From Paenibacillus sp. (GTDB lineage Bacteria; Bacillota; Bacilli; Paenibacillales; Paenibacillaceae): DNA of 35,399 bases. A model generated the notes under the pieces. That model was not told where the DNA came from, searched no databases, and worked only from the letters and a program-made list of their open reading frames with translations. Both the position numbers and the translations under genes were made by a program. Below, piece by piece: positions 8,803 to 18,133 of the stretch (its first letter is position 1; each line of letters opens with the position of its first letter). The stretch spans positions 1-35,399 of the forward strand of contig JAIRVF010000047.1 in NCBI GenBank assembly GCA_031254035.1, written 5' to 3'.

Positions 8803-10264
8803 GATCCTTATCTCCTCCCCGCGCCCTATGTTCTGTTGCAGTAGCTTCTTGGTGAGGATCCTTCTGCTTGAGGAGCTGATTCCGGTCATCCTGTCTCAAC
8901 CATTCCCACAGCTTATCATCGAAAGTCTGATCCCCTAATTTTTCAGTAGCAGGTTCGATTATCATTTTTTTGCTGCCAATTAAAGCTGCGATTGCCGTTA
9001 GTGAATTAATGGCATCTCCCCATGCAGGGGACGTCGCTTCAATAATCACTTGCTCGATCGGTGCTTCATACACCTGCTGCATATACGTTTCAATCTCTTC
9101 AGTCCGGATCATTGATTTAGTAAGCAACCACTGCGATTGCCCCATCAGTTCTCCAACCTGGTCGATCGATATTTCCTCCGCCAGGTATTCTTCGTCTTCA
9201 TCATCCATTTCCGAGACAGGTTCTACAACAGGCTCATATGTTTCAAGATAGTGGACAGCATCATGAATAGCTGCAGCAGGTAGGGGAGAGGCAAACTTAA
9301 CAGGCATCCACAAGCCGTCTGCAGCCTCCCCTTCGTACAGGTCCTGTTCCATAAAGCTCATCAGTTGATGGCTATTCGGAATATCAGACTCCAGCGGAGG
9401 ATCGTACATTTTCATAATAAACTCCCTGACCCCCTCAGGGTGGATTGTTGAAGAGAGTAACGTTTGCTGCATCGTCGTAAATTTCAAGTATTTATTAATC
9501 ATGCCAATGCTCAAATTTGTTCCTTCCGCCAATGCCTTTGTCCCTTGTTGCATCAAATTGCTTAGAACAAGACTATCCTCCAAAGTCTGAAATTGACGCA
9601 ACCGCTCCTTAAGTTTGACTTCCAGCTCCAGCATGAGTTGGTGAATGACCTCAAGTTGCGGTAACGCTCCCCGATCTGCCAGCATTTCCAGTTCCCGTTC
9701 CTTCATCAGCTCGATCGCATTCTCAAGATTCCGAATCATACTGGCTATTCTGTTGCCCCCTGATATGCCGTGATCATCATAAGCTTCACTCAGCTCAGCA
9801 TCACGCTTAGCCTGAAACAATGAACGGCCGATATCGTCATGCATATAGTAAGCAAGTGAATCATTAGCCAATCGGATTAAAGCATCCATCATCCGTTTAC
9901 CAACATCACGCATCTTTAATTGCCTGGATTGCTTGGAAATCCAGTTGTATTTCACCAATACATTGATGATCTGCTCCACCCGTTTTCGGCTTGGAGGCTC
10001 CGGGTCTTTATACCGGTTTCTATACCTGTAAAATAACGTGTCCGAATTTTCGATAGGTTCGTCAAGTCCAAGCGCCTCTTCATTAATCAATTGAATAATT
10101 CGCAAAAAACGCAAAATTTCTGCAGGCGTCTGAAAAGCATTTTGCGAACCCAGATCGCTGAGCACTCCCGAAAGATATGCGATATCCCGCATCGACTGAT
10201 GTATTTCCGGAGAGGACTCCTCCTTTTCAAATATGGATATCAGCGGCTGATCCATTTGTTCCAA
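8795..10264 (-). CDS. jetA: Wadjet JetA, MukF-like kleisin
   Basis: Kleisin subunit that bridges the two JetC heads and holds JetB. 489 residues: an N-terminal winged-helix-like region (about 45-125), a helical middle (150-290), an acidic linker near 345-365 (EMDDEDEEYLAEE), and a C-terminal winged-helix-like segment. The start is taken as TTG at 10264 because GGAGG stands nine bases before it, while the nearest in-frame ATG is three codons further on and too far from that site. It overlaps the end of jetD by 25 bases. Identification is by size, architecture and operon context. Confidence 0.87.
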   Translation of the reverse strand: MEQMDQPLISIFEKEESSPEIHQSMRDIAYLSGVLSDLGSQNAFQTPAEILRFLRIIQLINEEALGLDEPIENSDTLFYRYRNRYKDPEPPSRKRVEQIINVLVKYNWISKQSRQLKMRDVGKRMMDALIRLANDSLAYYMHDDIGRSLFQAKRDAELSEAYDDHGISGGNRIASMIRNLENAIELMKERELEMLADRGALPQLEVIHQLMLELEVKLKERLRQFQTLEDSLVLSNLMQQGTKALAEGTNLSIGMINKYLKFTTMQQTLLSSTIHPEGVREFIMKMYDPPLESDIPNSHQLMSFMEQDLYEGEAADGLWMPVKFASPLPAAAIHDAVHYLETYEPVVEPVSEMDDEDEEYLAEEISIDQVGELMGQSQWLLTKSMIRTEEIETYMQQVYEAPIEQVIIEATSPAWGDAINSLTAIAALIGSKKMIIEPATEKLGDQTFDDKLWEWLRQDDRNQLLKQKDPHQEATATEHRARGGDKDHE

Positions 10265-11544
10265 TCTTCATATCCTCCCAATACCTGCTCCTGCTCTAAG
10301 GATCTTTCCTGCAGAAGTTCCTTCATATATATTTGATAATCGATCCAATCCGTTATGATTTCATGATTATGGCATATCCATTTCAAAGCAAGCTTTCGGG
10401 CCGAAACTGCCTCCATCATTTCTTTTGCAATGCATAGGCCATCTTCATCATAATCACTCCATATCAGCACCTGGTTAATCGGACTACTCGTAACCAATTG
10501 ATGAACCAGCGCCCGGTGAGAACTTCGAATATGACCATCCACACCTATGATCAAACAGTCCGATTTCCCTGTAAAACCCCGGTCAGCAGCGAGCCTCGTC
10601 AGAATCCCCCGATTCTCAACTAACCAAAGAGTTGATGCGCGGGTGTAGTAATGGTCCTGTGCAACAGCAAGATCTGTCAGCGCATGAACGGGTCCTGGCT
10701 GATGAACAGACCACATTCCTTCCAAATGTCCGGCGAAATAAATAGGTGTAATCTGACCTGGACTGATTAAGCCGAGACTCGCCGACTGCTGCCCGGACCA
10801 AAGCTCCAGCGTAATAATAAACTCCTCTTTATGAATATCAAAAGCTTTTGAGCCCCCGATTTCACCATAATACTGCGCACCGATCTCCTTCCAATCGAAT
10901 ACATCTTGACAGCTTGATACCTGAATAAACGCCAGTACAAAATGTAGAAATTGAATCCTCTTCACTGTACTCCACTTCGCCGGGAAAATATCCGTGTTCT
11001 CCAATTCTTCAATTGTTTGGCAACCATCAGTCATTTGCAAAAGAGATAAAAGGACCATCCGTTCGTTCTGCGTTTCTTTAGTTCCATGTTCCTTCCATTG
11101 TTCCGCTCCCAACCGGAAGCTTTCTAGTAGTCCTAGCTCCTTCTCTTTCTCCTGCTCCAATCTTTTCTGCAGCAAAGTAAACAAGCGGTAGCCCATTCGG
11201 TGGCAAACTTTTTCCGATGTTTTCCCATCCCGCTTCAAACGCATCTCCTTAATAATCCACCCAGCTTGCATCCACTCAAATGCTTGTTTCTCATTTTTCA
11301 GCGCAGCCCGTCGACCAGGAATCCACTTGAGCAAATCGGGGTCTGGGACAGGAATATCCCTCCATTGACTTACATCCGTCGCTAAGGTTAGAATTCCTAC
11401 TTGCCTGTGAGTTCGTGCCGTCCGCTTTACAATGGGAATGTCGGTTATTGAAGTCGGGTTCATAAGAAATTCTGGGGAAACCTCCTCCCCATCTCTTAAA
11501 ATATATTGTCTTAAATACTTAAATAAATCCTCTTGTCCGTTCAC
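10240..11544 (-). CDS. jetD: Wadjet JetD, TOPRIM nuclease
   Basis: Topoisomerase VI A-like nuclease that cuts plasmid DNA held by JetABC. 434 residues. The C-terminal TOPRIM part carries the glutamate in WLVENRG (about residue 304) and the metal-binding DxD in IWSDYDEDGL (about 382-391). The N-terminal part is helical and probably contains the winged-helix DNA-binding region. The GTG at 11544 follows AGGGAG. It is the first gene of the operon. This D-A-B-C order differs from the A-B-C-D order of the well-studied type I systems and suggests another Wadjet type, probably type II, though I could not confirm the subtype. Confidence 0.88.
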   Translation of the reverse strand: MNGQEDLFKYLRQYILRDGEEVSPEFLMNPTSITDIPIVKRTARTHRQVGILTLATDVSQWRDIPVPDPDLLKWIPGRRAALKNEKQAFEWMQAGWIIKEMRLKRDGKTSEKVCHRMGYRLFTLLQKRLEQEKEKELGLLESFRLGAEQWKEHGTKETQNERMVLLSLLQMTDGCQTIEELENTDIFPAKWSTVKRIQFLHFVLAFIQVSSCQDVFDWKEIGAQYYGEIGGSKAFDIHKEEFIITLELWSGQQSASLGLISPGQITPIYFAGHLEGMWSVHQPGPVHALTDLAVAQDHYYTRASTLWLVENRGILTRLAADRGFTGKSDCLIIGVDGHIRSSHRALVHQLVTSSPINQVLIWSDYDEDGLCIAKEMMEAVSARKLALKWICHNHEIITDWIDYQIYMKELLQERSLEQEQVLGGYEDWNKWISR

Positions 11545-11647
11545 TGTTTTTTTAGCTCCCTATCTTGGAGTGTCCTTGTTTACCGCAATCCAATTCGACG
11601 ATATTTACGTTCATTCTAGCAAAAAAACAATATTTACGCAGTTGGAA

Positions 11648-11699
11648 AAAGCCGGCCATTCCCGCAAAAGTGATCCTTTTGCAAGAATGATCGGCCTTT
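11648..11699. other. Long hairpin between the divergent jetD and yitT-like genes
   Basis: Arms of 23-24 bases (11648-11670 and 11676-11699) pair over most of their length around a 5-base loop. T-runs follow on both strands (TTTATTAC on plus, TTTTTCC on minus). It looks like a bidirectional terminator but stands between two gene starts, about 105 bases before jetD and 95 before the YitT-like gene. It may be a leader attenuator, or a relic of a lost gene between them. Confidence 0.6.
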
Positions 11700-11792
11700 A
11701 TTACAAAAACTTCCGGCATCCCCTCCAGAAGACAAGCATACACTTTACAAAGCAGGACTGGCTTACCATAACAATCCGAAGGATGATCCCGT

Positions 11793-12461
11793 GTGAAAAT
11801 TTTGATGGTTCCTGGTCGGAACAAGTTCTATTTTTATCGCAGCTTATTCCGAAAAATCTCACTGATTACCGCCGGTGCCGTGATCCAGGGTTTTGCCATG
11901 GCCGTTTTTCTGTTCCCCCATGCCATTCCTTCCGGAGGTGGGTCAGGAATTGCAGTGCTTCTGAATTATGCTTTTACCCTCCCGATGGGCCTCGGATTCT
12001 GGCTTGCCAATTTCGTTTTTCTGATTATTACCGCGCCGTATCTTGGCAACAAAAGCACCATCGGGACGGTATATGTTATTACGGTTACGTCAGTGACTGT
12101 GGATTTTTTAGAGGTATACGTCAAGCAGCCCTTCCCGAATGTGTGGATCGATCTGTTCATTGGTTCCGTATTATTGGGGACAGGAGTCGCTATGCTGATG
12201 AGACAGCGCGTCTCCAACGGAGGGATCGGATTTGCCGCTCTGGCGCTCTACAAATATAAAAATATCAGACCCGGATCGTCTTTGTTCTGGATGAACGGTT
12301 TTATTTTTTCCCTCACTGCTTATGTAGTTGATTGGAAAATCATCATTTTAGCGATTGGCTGTCAGATGATTTCCACTCGGATTATTAATTGGCTGCTGCG
12401 CTCTACAAGACCGAAAACAAGGCCGGGGTACGACTTTGCTTGGCGGAGCAGTAAGAAATAA
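11793..12461 (+). CDS. YitT family membrane protein, short form
   Basis: 222 residues with five or six predicted membrane segments. It begins with a basic N-terminus and has the family-like glycine motif IPSGGGSGIAVLLNY near residue 46, and NGGIGFAAL near residue 142. It lacks the cytoplasmic DUF2179 domain of the longer YitT/YpjC proteins. Function is unknown in the family. The start is GTG at 11793 with GAAGGATG upstream. It is divergent from the Wadjet operon and convergent with the MFS gene. Confidence 0.75.
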   Translation: MKILMVPGRNKFYFYRSLFRKISLITAGAVIQGFAMAVFLFPHAIPSGGGSGIAVLLNYAFTLPMGLGFWLANFVFLIITAPYLGNKSTIGTVYVITVTSVTVDFLEVYVKQPFPNVWIDLFIGSVLLGTGVAMLMRQRVSNGGIGFAALALYKYKNIRPGSSLFWMNGFIFSLTAYVVDWKIIILAIGCQMISTRIINWLLRSTRPKTRPGYDFAWRSSKK

Positions 12462-12518
12462 ATCCATATTCCTAAAGGAGGCAACTAGGCTAAACAGTGA
12501 TCCGACAGGCCCAGGCCG

Positions 12519-13805
12519 CTATCGCCCGCCAACGGGCTTCAGTAGGCCTACAGGCATTTTGCGCTTCATCTCGACATGTCCACCGCTTCCGCCCTGTTTT
12601 TCATCATTATTGCCTTGATTCACCCGGAACATAAGAAGCACTAGCAGCCCAACCACAAAAGTAAGCCCGGCGATCGACAGAAACATGCCAATGCGCGACC
12701 ATCCCATCATCCATCCGAACAACGGCGGACCTGCAGCTACACCGAAAAAACGGACCGAACTATACAGCGAGGTTACGAACCCCCGTCTTTCCTTGCCTAC
12801 CGCCTTTGTGATGAAGGTGTTTACGCAAGGTAGGATCAGTCCCGTGCCCAGACTGCTGACTGCCAAAATCGCGATAAATAATGTTAAATGCCCAATAAAA
12901 GACAGCAGGACATAAGATATCGTCATAAGGATGAAACCTGTAACGATCAGTATTTTCATCAGCTTTTTGTTCTCACCGATTTTGCTGCCCGTAATGTAGG
13001 AAGTCGTGCACATCACAAGCAGTGGGATGGCCAGAACCAACCCTTTGACGACACCTACGATGTTATGGGGCTTTTCCAATACATCCGATAGGAAAAACAG
13101 AATGCCGAACAGCGCAAACTGGCAAGTCGCGCCAGCCAGATAAGCCGTAAACAACCATCTTCCCTCATGTTTGAAGACGCTTGCCAATCCGTGAATATAT
13201 TTTTTGAAGGGCGGCGGCTCTTTCGCCGTTTTTTTCTCCTTGATGAATACCCAAGTCAGGATCAGAGACCCAAGCATCACAACCGGAAACGCAAAAAATA
13301 CACCATACCAGACAATAAGAGCGATCGCTGACCCGAGGATCGGAGAAATGACTTTGCCAAAACCGTTGGATGCCTCAACCAAACCAAGCACCCGGCTTGC
13401 CTCTGAACCTCTGAACAAATCCCCCGCAAGCGCCATTGCAATCGGAGCCGTACCTGCCGCCCCAATCCCCTGGAGAATTCGCCCAATCATGATCCACATA
13501 TAAGGACCGGAAAACCATGCAGCCGCCGCTCCCGAGAGGATACCACCAATACCGTAGAGCATAAGCGCAGGAATAATGATCGCTTTCCGCGAAATACGGT
13601 CGGACAAGTATCCCAGGATCGGGATGAAAAATGCCGCTACAAGCGAAAATACTGTAATCGTCAAACTAACCTGAAAGGAAGAAAGATGAAGTTCCGATTT
13701 CATTTTCGGTAATATCGGAATGAGCATGGAATTGCCCAGCGTCATAATCAGCGGGATCGATCCAATTGCCACAATCGTCTTGGCCGAGGTCTGTTGTTCT
13801 GCCAC
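12519..13805 (-). CDS. MFS transporter, drug:H+ antiporter type
   Basis: About 428 residues with 12 membrane segments. The motif A region [10 protein letters not shown] lies between segments 2 and 3, and the [11 protein letters not shown] segment resembles motif C of exporters, so efflux of small drugs or metabolites is likely. I chose the GTG at 13805 (GTG GCA GAA CAA) because AAGGAG lies eight bases upstream. A GTG six codons earlier overlaps that site and is a poor start. The C-terminal 30 residues are polar and glycine-rich (EKQGGSGGH). A perfect short palindrome upstream may be an operator. Confidence 0.88.
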   Translation of the reverse strand: MAEQQTSAKTIVAIGSIPLIMTLGNSMLIPILPKMKSELHLSSFQVSLTITVFSLVAAFFIPILGYLSDRISRKAIIIPALMLYGIGGILSGAAAAWFSGPYMWIMIGRILQGIGAAGTAPIAMALAGDLFRGSEASRVLGLVEASNGFGKVISPILGSAIALIVWYGVFFAFPVVMLGSLILTWVFIKEKKTAKEPPPFKKYIHGLASVFKHEGRWLFTAYLAGATCQFALFGILFFLSDVLEKPHNIVGVVKGLVLAIPLLVMCTTSYITGSKIGENKKLMKILIVTGFILMTISYVLLSFIGHLTLFIAILAVSSLGTGLILPCVNTFITKAVGKERRGFVTSLYSSVRFFGVAAGPPLFGWMMGWSRIGMFLSIAGLTFVVGLLVLLMFRVNQGNNDEKQGGSGGHVEMKRKMPVGLLKPVGGR

Positions 13806-13832
13806 GGTAATTTCTCCTTCCACAAGGTAATG

Positions 13833-13849
13833 TAAACCTTTCCGGTTTA
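13833..13849 (-). promoter_or_regulatory. Possible operator upstream of the MFS gene
   Basis: TAAACC-TTTCC-GGTTTA is a perfect 6-bp inverted repeat with a 5-base centre, 28 bases before the chosen GTG. The spacing suits a dimeric repressor, but no regulator gene adjoins it. I found no convincing -35/-10 pair here. Confidence 0.35.
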
Positions 13850-14074
13850 GATTGTCCTAGTGTGAGACGAGTTATTCTTCGAATCCTTTTCGGAAATCCG
13901 CGCGCGAAAATTGAACAAGGCAATTCTGGAATTCTGACGGGACCACAAAATTCCCTTTAAACATGGCGTTCATCCATACACTCCTAACTCTGGTGAATAT
14001 GATAGGAGCATACGTCTATCCTCAAACCCTTTTGCTAAAAAAGGCCTCATTTTCGTTGAAGGGAGACTAAAACC

Positions 14075-15076
14075 ATGGCTGATACCTACAACAGTACACA
14101 AATACGCCGCATCACTCGTCAATTCGGTCTGAACATGCTGGAATCAACGCCGATCGCATCCTTTTACCGTCCAAATGCCGTTATTCAAGTGCAAACAGAT
14201 GCTGGAACTTATGCACTAAAGCCTTTTCGCCGGAGTCCCCTCCTTCGCTCAAATACAACGAAACAAATGAATACCGCTGCAGGTTATGTCAAATTATTAA
14301 TGAACAGCGGGTACCGTTACATGCCTAAATGGCTGCCGGCCCATTCAGGTGCGTTATGGATATTAAGCCGGGGAAAGCCCTTTTATGCAACGGAATGGAT
14401 TCAAGGGCGTCAACTGGAAACAACCGAAGACTTTGAACAGCTTGGCTTGGCCCTTGCCGTACTTCACACCACACCTACCGAACGGAGCCGCACGAAATCT
14501 TCCCCAACTCTTGAGCAAATCCAGGTTTGCAAAACCCAGGATCGACTTTTCCGAAAAAAAATGGCTCGGGCTTCTAAATCAGAATGGTTCAATCAATGGG
14601 TCAGCAAGCATGGGAGGACCTGCAAATCTCTTACGGACCGGGCATGGGATGATCTTGCAAGCTCAAGCATGGTAAAACTGATGAAGCAAGAAAGGGCCCA
14701 TCCCGCACTGATCCACAACGATGTTACCTCGCCTAACGTTATTATTTCGGATGATGGCCGTCTGTTTATCATCGACTGGGATCGCATTCAGATTGGATCC
14801 ACCTATCTCGATACAGTCAAAACGATCACGAACACGACACAATTTAATCCCTATTTCATCCAATCGTTCCTGAAAGGATACGAAGAATGCAGGCCTTTAA
14901 GACGGGATGAACGGAAATTAATTGCCATACTATATAGATTGCCCCGGGAAGCCTGGTCTGCTTTCCAATATCAAGATCACGCAAGAAGTCGGGAATTACT
15001 GCGCATCATAAGCCAAACATGGTCTATGCGGCTTCGAGCAATGGAATTATTGGCTGGATGGTCCGATCAATCATGA
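14075..15076 (+). CDS. CotS-like / aminoglycoside phosphotransferase-fold kinase
   Basis: 333 residues of the protein-kinase-like fold found in spore coat protein CotS and the APH family. The N-lobe has an ALKPF strand with the likely ATP-binding lysine near residue 50. The catalytic loop is LIHNDVTSPNVII (about 212-224) with catalytic Asp and Asn, and the metal-binding motif is FIIDWD (about 230-235). The substrate is unknown; the CotS/YutH/YsxE relatives are linked to the spore coat. AGGGAG stands 10 bases before the ATG. It is a single gene, divergent from the MFS gene. Confidence 0.82.
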   Translation: MADTYNSTQIRRITRQFGLNMLESTPIASFYRPNAVIQVQTDAGTYALKPFRRSPLLRSNTTKQMNTAAGYVKLLMNSGYRYMPKWLPAHSGALWILSRGKPFYATEWIQGRQLETTEDFEQLGLALAVLHTTPTERSRTKSSPTLEQIQVCKTQDRLFRKKMARASKSEWFNQWVSKHGRTCKSLTDRAWDDLASSSMVKLMKQERAHPALIHNDVTSPNVIISDDGRLFIIDWDRIQIGSTYLDTVKTITNTTQFNPYFIQSFLKGYEECRPLRRDERKLIAILYRLPREAWSAFQYQDHARSRELLRIISQTWSMRLRAMELLAGWSDQS

Positions 15077-15161
15077 CATTAGGTGCGTTCAAAAAAATAA
15101 TGAATCAGATTTGCACGAAAACAGCCCGTCGCCTAAGCTACTTGCCGCCAATCGAATGATC

Positions 15162-15207
15162 TAGGTGCGATCAAGAAAATAACAGCCATTTTCTTGATTC
15201 GCGCCCT
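15162..15207. repeat. Dispersed palindromic element, copy 1
   Basis: Arms TAGGTGCGATCAAGAAAAT (15162-15180) and ATTTTCTTGATTCGCGCCCTA (about 15188-15207) form a hairpin. A partial copy begins at 15080 (TTAGGTGCGTTCAAAAAAAT). A related palindrome occurs at 25238. The rest of 15077-15345 shows no gene. Confidence 0.65.
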
Positions 15208-15345
15208 AATTCGCGCCTTTATACATGGATTGTGACGCGTATCACGGCTGAATGGTTGGCAAAACAGGCATAGTAAAGATGATGTATGAAATTGCAGATA
15301 TTTATTTTCTTATCATCCTCATGTCGCAAAAAAAGGAGCATACCT

Positions 15346-16050
15346 GTGTATAACATTCTTTCCAACGAACGCATCTGTGATGGCATTAACCTCATGACGG
15401 TGGAGGGAGCATTTCAAGAGGCACGCATGGGGCAATTTTTTATGCTGCGAGCTTGGCAGGATGCCCCCCTGTTATCCCGTCCGATCAGTATTTTTAATAA
15501 AGAACATGACCATATTCAATTTCTGTACAAAATAGCCGGTGAAGGTACACGGTTATTGGCCAATCTTCGGCAAGGGGACCCTATTGGGCTGGAAGGCCCG
15601 CTCGGTAACGGATTCCCCGATGTAATGGGACGAGTTGCCCTGATTGGAGGCGGAATCGGCATCGCTCCGCTGCTCTATACAGCCAAACAGCTGGACAAGC
15701 CGGATATATATCTTGGTTTCCAATATGAATCTTATATGACGGAAGCCTTTGAGCCGTATGCCAATGAACTTGTTGTACGAATCGGTGGTAGCGTGCTGGA
15801 TGGTCTGGATTTAAGTCAATACGAATACGTATTTGTGTGCGGTCCGCTCGGGATGATGAAAGCAGCTGCGCGAATGGCGGAAGGACTCGATACAAAAGTA
15901 TACGTCTCTTTGGAGAAACGGATGGCGTGTGGCATCGGCGCCTGTTATGTATGCTCGATAACCAACAAACATGGCAACCGCAAGGTGTGTACGGATGGGC
16001 CTGTATTTTTGGCAGAGGAGGTGAAATGGGATGCGGAACTTAGCTTGTAA
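15346..16050 (+). CDS. pyrK: Dihydroorotate dehydrogenase electron-transfer subunit PyrK
   Basis: Flavin/iron-sulfur subunit that passes electrons from PyrD to NAD+ in the class 1B enzyme of pyrimidine synthesis. I place the start at GTG 15346 (234 residues), seven bases after AAAAGGAG; an upstream ATG at 15286 would add 20 atypical residues. Visible features are the FAD-binding RPIS (45-48), the NAD-binding GGGIGIAPL near 101-109, and the [2Fe-2S] cysteines C195, C200, C203 and C215 in a C-x4-C-x2-C-x11-C arrangement. It overlaps pyrD by 20 bases. No PyrR-type leader or other pyr genes are next to it. Confidence 0.93.
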   Translation: MYNILSNERICDGINLMTVEGAFQEARMGQFFMLRAWQDAPLLSRPISIFNKEHDHIQFLYKIAGEGTRLLANLRQGDPIGLEGPLGNGFPDVMGRVALIGGGIGIAPLLYTAKQLDKPDIYLGFQYESYMTEAFEPYANELVVRIGGSVLDGLDLSQYEYVFVCGPLGMMKAAARMAEGLDTKVYVSLEKRMACGIGACYVCSITNKHGNRKVCTDGPVFLAEEVKWDAELSL

Positions 16051-16963
16051 TGTTGCTGGTATTCCATTTAAGAATCCAATCGTGATGGCTTCGGGCACCT
16101 TCGGTTTCGGCCAGGAATATGCCAAACATTATGACATCAACAAACTTGGGGGAATCTGTTCCAAAGGATTAACACTTAAACCCCGCCCAGGCAACCCCGG
16201 AACCCGCGTCTGGGAGACGGCCGGCGGCATGATGAACAGCGTTGGCCTAGAAAACCCCGGTGTTGATGGCTTCCTGACTGACGAAATGACCTTCTGGGAA
16301 AAGATCGAACCCGTCAAAATCGTGAACCTCGGCGGAAGCACCATCGAAGATTATGTGCTCGGTGCCCTAAAAATAACTGAGGACAACGGGGAACGCCGCA
16401 GATCCTTTATGCTTGGCGTCGATATGATCGAGCTGAACATCTCCTGCCCTAACGTAAAAGAAGGCGGCATGGCCTTCGGCATCAAAACAGACGTAGCTCG
16501 GGAAGTTGTCCGCGAAGTACGTCAAGCCACCTCCCTCCCGCTTGCGATCAAACTGTCACCCAATGCAGAAAATATCGTCGAAATGGCGGTCATGTGTGAG
16601 GAGGAAGGTGCGGATTGCGTGTCTCTGGTCAACACATTTTCGGGCATGAAAATCGATATTCACCAGCGTAGCAGCGTATTTTCCAATCTGTACGCAGGCT
16701 TATCCGGTCCAGCCATTAAACCGATTGCCCTACGTATGGTCCACCAAGTGGCCCGCGAACTCACGATTCCGGTCATGGGCATGGGAGGCATCACATCGGC
16801 AGAGGATATCATCGAATTTATTATGGCTGGCGCTGAAGTGGTTCAGGTCGGCACATACAACTTCATGAACCTACGCGCCGGTGATGAACTGCTTGCCGGA
16901 CTGCAGAGCTTTATGAAAAAAGAAAACATCAAGAGTTTGAATGAGATTCGTGGGATTATTTAG
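16031..16963 (+). CDS. pyrD: Dihydroorotate dehydrogenase, class 1B catalytic subunit
   Basis: FMN enzyme that oxidises dihydroorotate to orotate in the cytosol. 310 residues, normal for class 1B. Visible are ASGTFGFG at the N-terminus, the [11 protein letters not shown] substrate loop, the NISCPN motif with the catalytic cysteine near residue 141, and the FMN phosphate site MGMGGI with VGTYNF near the C-terminus. GAGGAGGTG lies seven bases before the ATG, inside the end of pyrK. The stop is followed by a clear terminator, so pyrK-pyrD forms a two-gene unit. Confidence 0.95.
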   Translation: MRNLACNVAGIPFKNPIVMASGTFGFGQEYAKHYDINKLGGICSKGLTLKPRPGNPGTRVWETAGGMMNSVGLENPGVDGFLTDEMTFWEKIEPVKIVNLGGSTIEDYVLGALKITEDNGERRRSFMLGVDMIELNISCPNVKEGGMAFGIKTDVAREVVREVRQATSLPLAIKLSPNAENIVEMAVMCEEEGADCVSLVNTFSGMKIDIHQRSSVFSNLYAGLSGPAIKPIALRMVHQVARELTIPVMGMGGITSAEDIIEFIMAGAEVVQVGTYNFMNLRAGDELLAGLQSFMKKENIKSLNEIRGII

Positions 16964-16983
16964 ATAGATTGGTGAACGGAAAT

Positions 16984-17014
16984 AGGGCCTGCAAATTGCA
17001 GGTCCTTTATTTTT
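16984..17014 (+). terminator. Terminator of pyrKD
   Basis: Hairpin AGGGCCTGCAA/TTGCAGGTCCT with a very short loop, followed by TTATTTTT, 20 bases after the pyrD stop. Confidence 0.85.
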
Positions 17015-17156
17015 ATGAAGTTCAACTGCTAATTTGCTCTCTTTCATCTTCTGAAGGAGGGATAATCATTACACCAGTGCTGTCCGTTATGGTTTTGTCT
17101 TTCACAGTTTTCCCTCCTATATACGGGCAAATAGTCTGTCTTTTTATTATGTATGC

Positions 17157-17654
17157 TTATTCTTGACCGTCTTCGTTCGCTGCGGCTACCTCCTGAGTAA
17201 TTTGCTCAAGCCGCTTCTGATACAGGCGGTGAACCATCTGAAATACTAGTTCCATGAGGCCAATATTTTCTATCACCTGTGTGTCGATAAACTCCATGAG
17301 ACCAGGATCGATCTCACCAATATACTGGTCCATCCACTTACGGTTAATAGGCATAATTTGTGCCGTACTGACAAAAGAATCGTTCTCTAAAAATGGATGA
17401 TCCGCCTTTGATATCGGAACGTAGGAAGGAAGTACTCTTTATCCTTCTTTTTGAGCCTTGTCCACTTCTGCTTTCGCTGATGTAATCGGGATTACCAAAG
17501 CCATATCCTTTCGGATCTCCAACGAATCATAGTCATGAAGTACAATTGCCATATGTCTTCCTGCCAAGAAGAAACCTGGTTTAGGCGTGTCCGATGTATG
17601 TATCGATTCCGGAATGCTTGTCCATGTTACATAGCCGCGCTTAAAAAATCCAAT
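17157..17654 (-). pseudogene. PemK/MazF-family toxin, interrupted by an in-frame stop
   Basis: One continuous minus-strand frame reads as an mRNA-interferase of the PemK/MazF family. It has RGYVTWTSIPES at the N-terminus, then GRHMAIVLHDYDSLE and ALVIPITSAKAE (matching the family RPAVVIS and VPITS strands), later SFVSTAQIMPINRKW, and a helical tail rich in Glu/Gln. A TAA at 17441-17439 interrupts it after KAQKEG and the same frame continues directly with RVLPSYVPI. No ATG/GTG/TTG exists in frame at the N-terminus; an ATT at 17654 follows a purine-rich GGGGGGAAG. Both defects suggest a dead gene, unless the ochre codon is a sequencing error. The internal ATG at 17354 could give at most a C-terminal piece. 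No antitoxin gene is recognised next to it. Confidence 0.72.
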
Positions 17655-17670
17655 GCTCTTCCCCCCACTT

Positions 17671-17697
17671 AAAAATAAAAACCCACAAAGGATGTGG
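17671..17697 (-). terminator. Terminator after the 68-residue gene
   Basis: Read on the minus strand, stem CCACA/TGTGG is followed by a long T-rich run (GTTTTTATTTTT). It separates the gene at 17719-17925 from the PemK-like pseudogene. Confidence 0.7.
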
Positions 17698-17718
17698 ATT
17701 TTATTTATCGTTTGTATT

Positions 17719-17925
17719 TTAAAATTTTGATGCCATTTTCAGGGTTTCTTTTTGCATGGCTCTATCAATTTTTGCCTGAACCTCCAGGGTTCGTTTGCCC
17801 CCATTTTCGAAACCAACGTATTCTTCCAACGTTACACCGAAACGGTCTTGGATTTTCTGATCTAATTCAGCTAATGGTCTAGCCGGTTTAACATTGCGAT
17901 TAGGAAATGAAACAATATTGTCCAT
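17719..17925 (-). CDS. Small hypothetical protein
   Basis: 68 residues, not recognised. It is soluble and charged, with a helical middle (LAELDQKIQDRFG) and a basic C-terminal helix (AKIDRAMQKETLKMASKF). The start is well supported by GGAGGG six bases before the ATG, a TGG-TATACT extended -10 further upstream and a terminator directly after the stop. It stands alone as a transcription unit. It is not clearly an antitoxin for the neighbouring PemK-like remnant. Confidence 0.65.
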   Translation of the reverse strand: MDNIVSFPNRNVKPARPLAELDQKIQDRFGVTLEEYVGFENGGKRTLEVQAKIDRAMQKETLKMASKF

Positions 17926-17947
17926 TCCAATCCCTCCATTCTCTGCC

Positions 17948-17976
17948 AGTATACCATAGGATCAACACAACAAAAA
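17948..17976 (-). promoter_or_regulatory. Promoter of the 68-residue gene
   Basis: On the minus strand, TATACT (17953-17948) is preceded by TGG, an extended -10. The -35 region, TTTTTG 17 bases upstream, is poor. Confidence 0.4.
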
Positions 17977-18133
17977 CAAAGTATCTCGTACCTGACGAAG
18001 AATTTCTTTTCCTTCAGTAAGCAAGAATAGGCTGAGAAGAAATGAATGACTGGCACGTCCGCATTATCCATCAGATTTTGATCATTCTCATAATCGTGGT
18101 ATACCCCCATAAGTAAAAGTATATGGGCCATCT

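Noticed and set aside
12462..12518. AAAGGAGG sequence after the YitT-like gene
   Set aside because: No reading frame follows it; it lies in the short convergent gap before the MFS stop.
15213..15345. PyrR attenuator or other known leader before pyrK
   Set aside because: No PyrR-binding loop or terminator pair could be made out in this stretch.
17871..18131. 86-codon minus-strand frame after the methyltransferase stop
   Set aside because: It starts right after the upstream gene, runs through the promoter and start of the 68-residue gene and has no binding site; composition is not protein-like in its second half.
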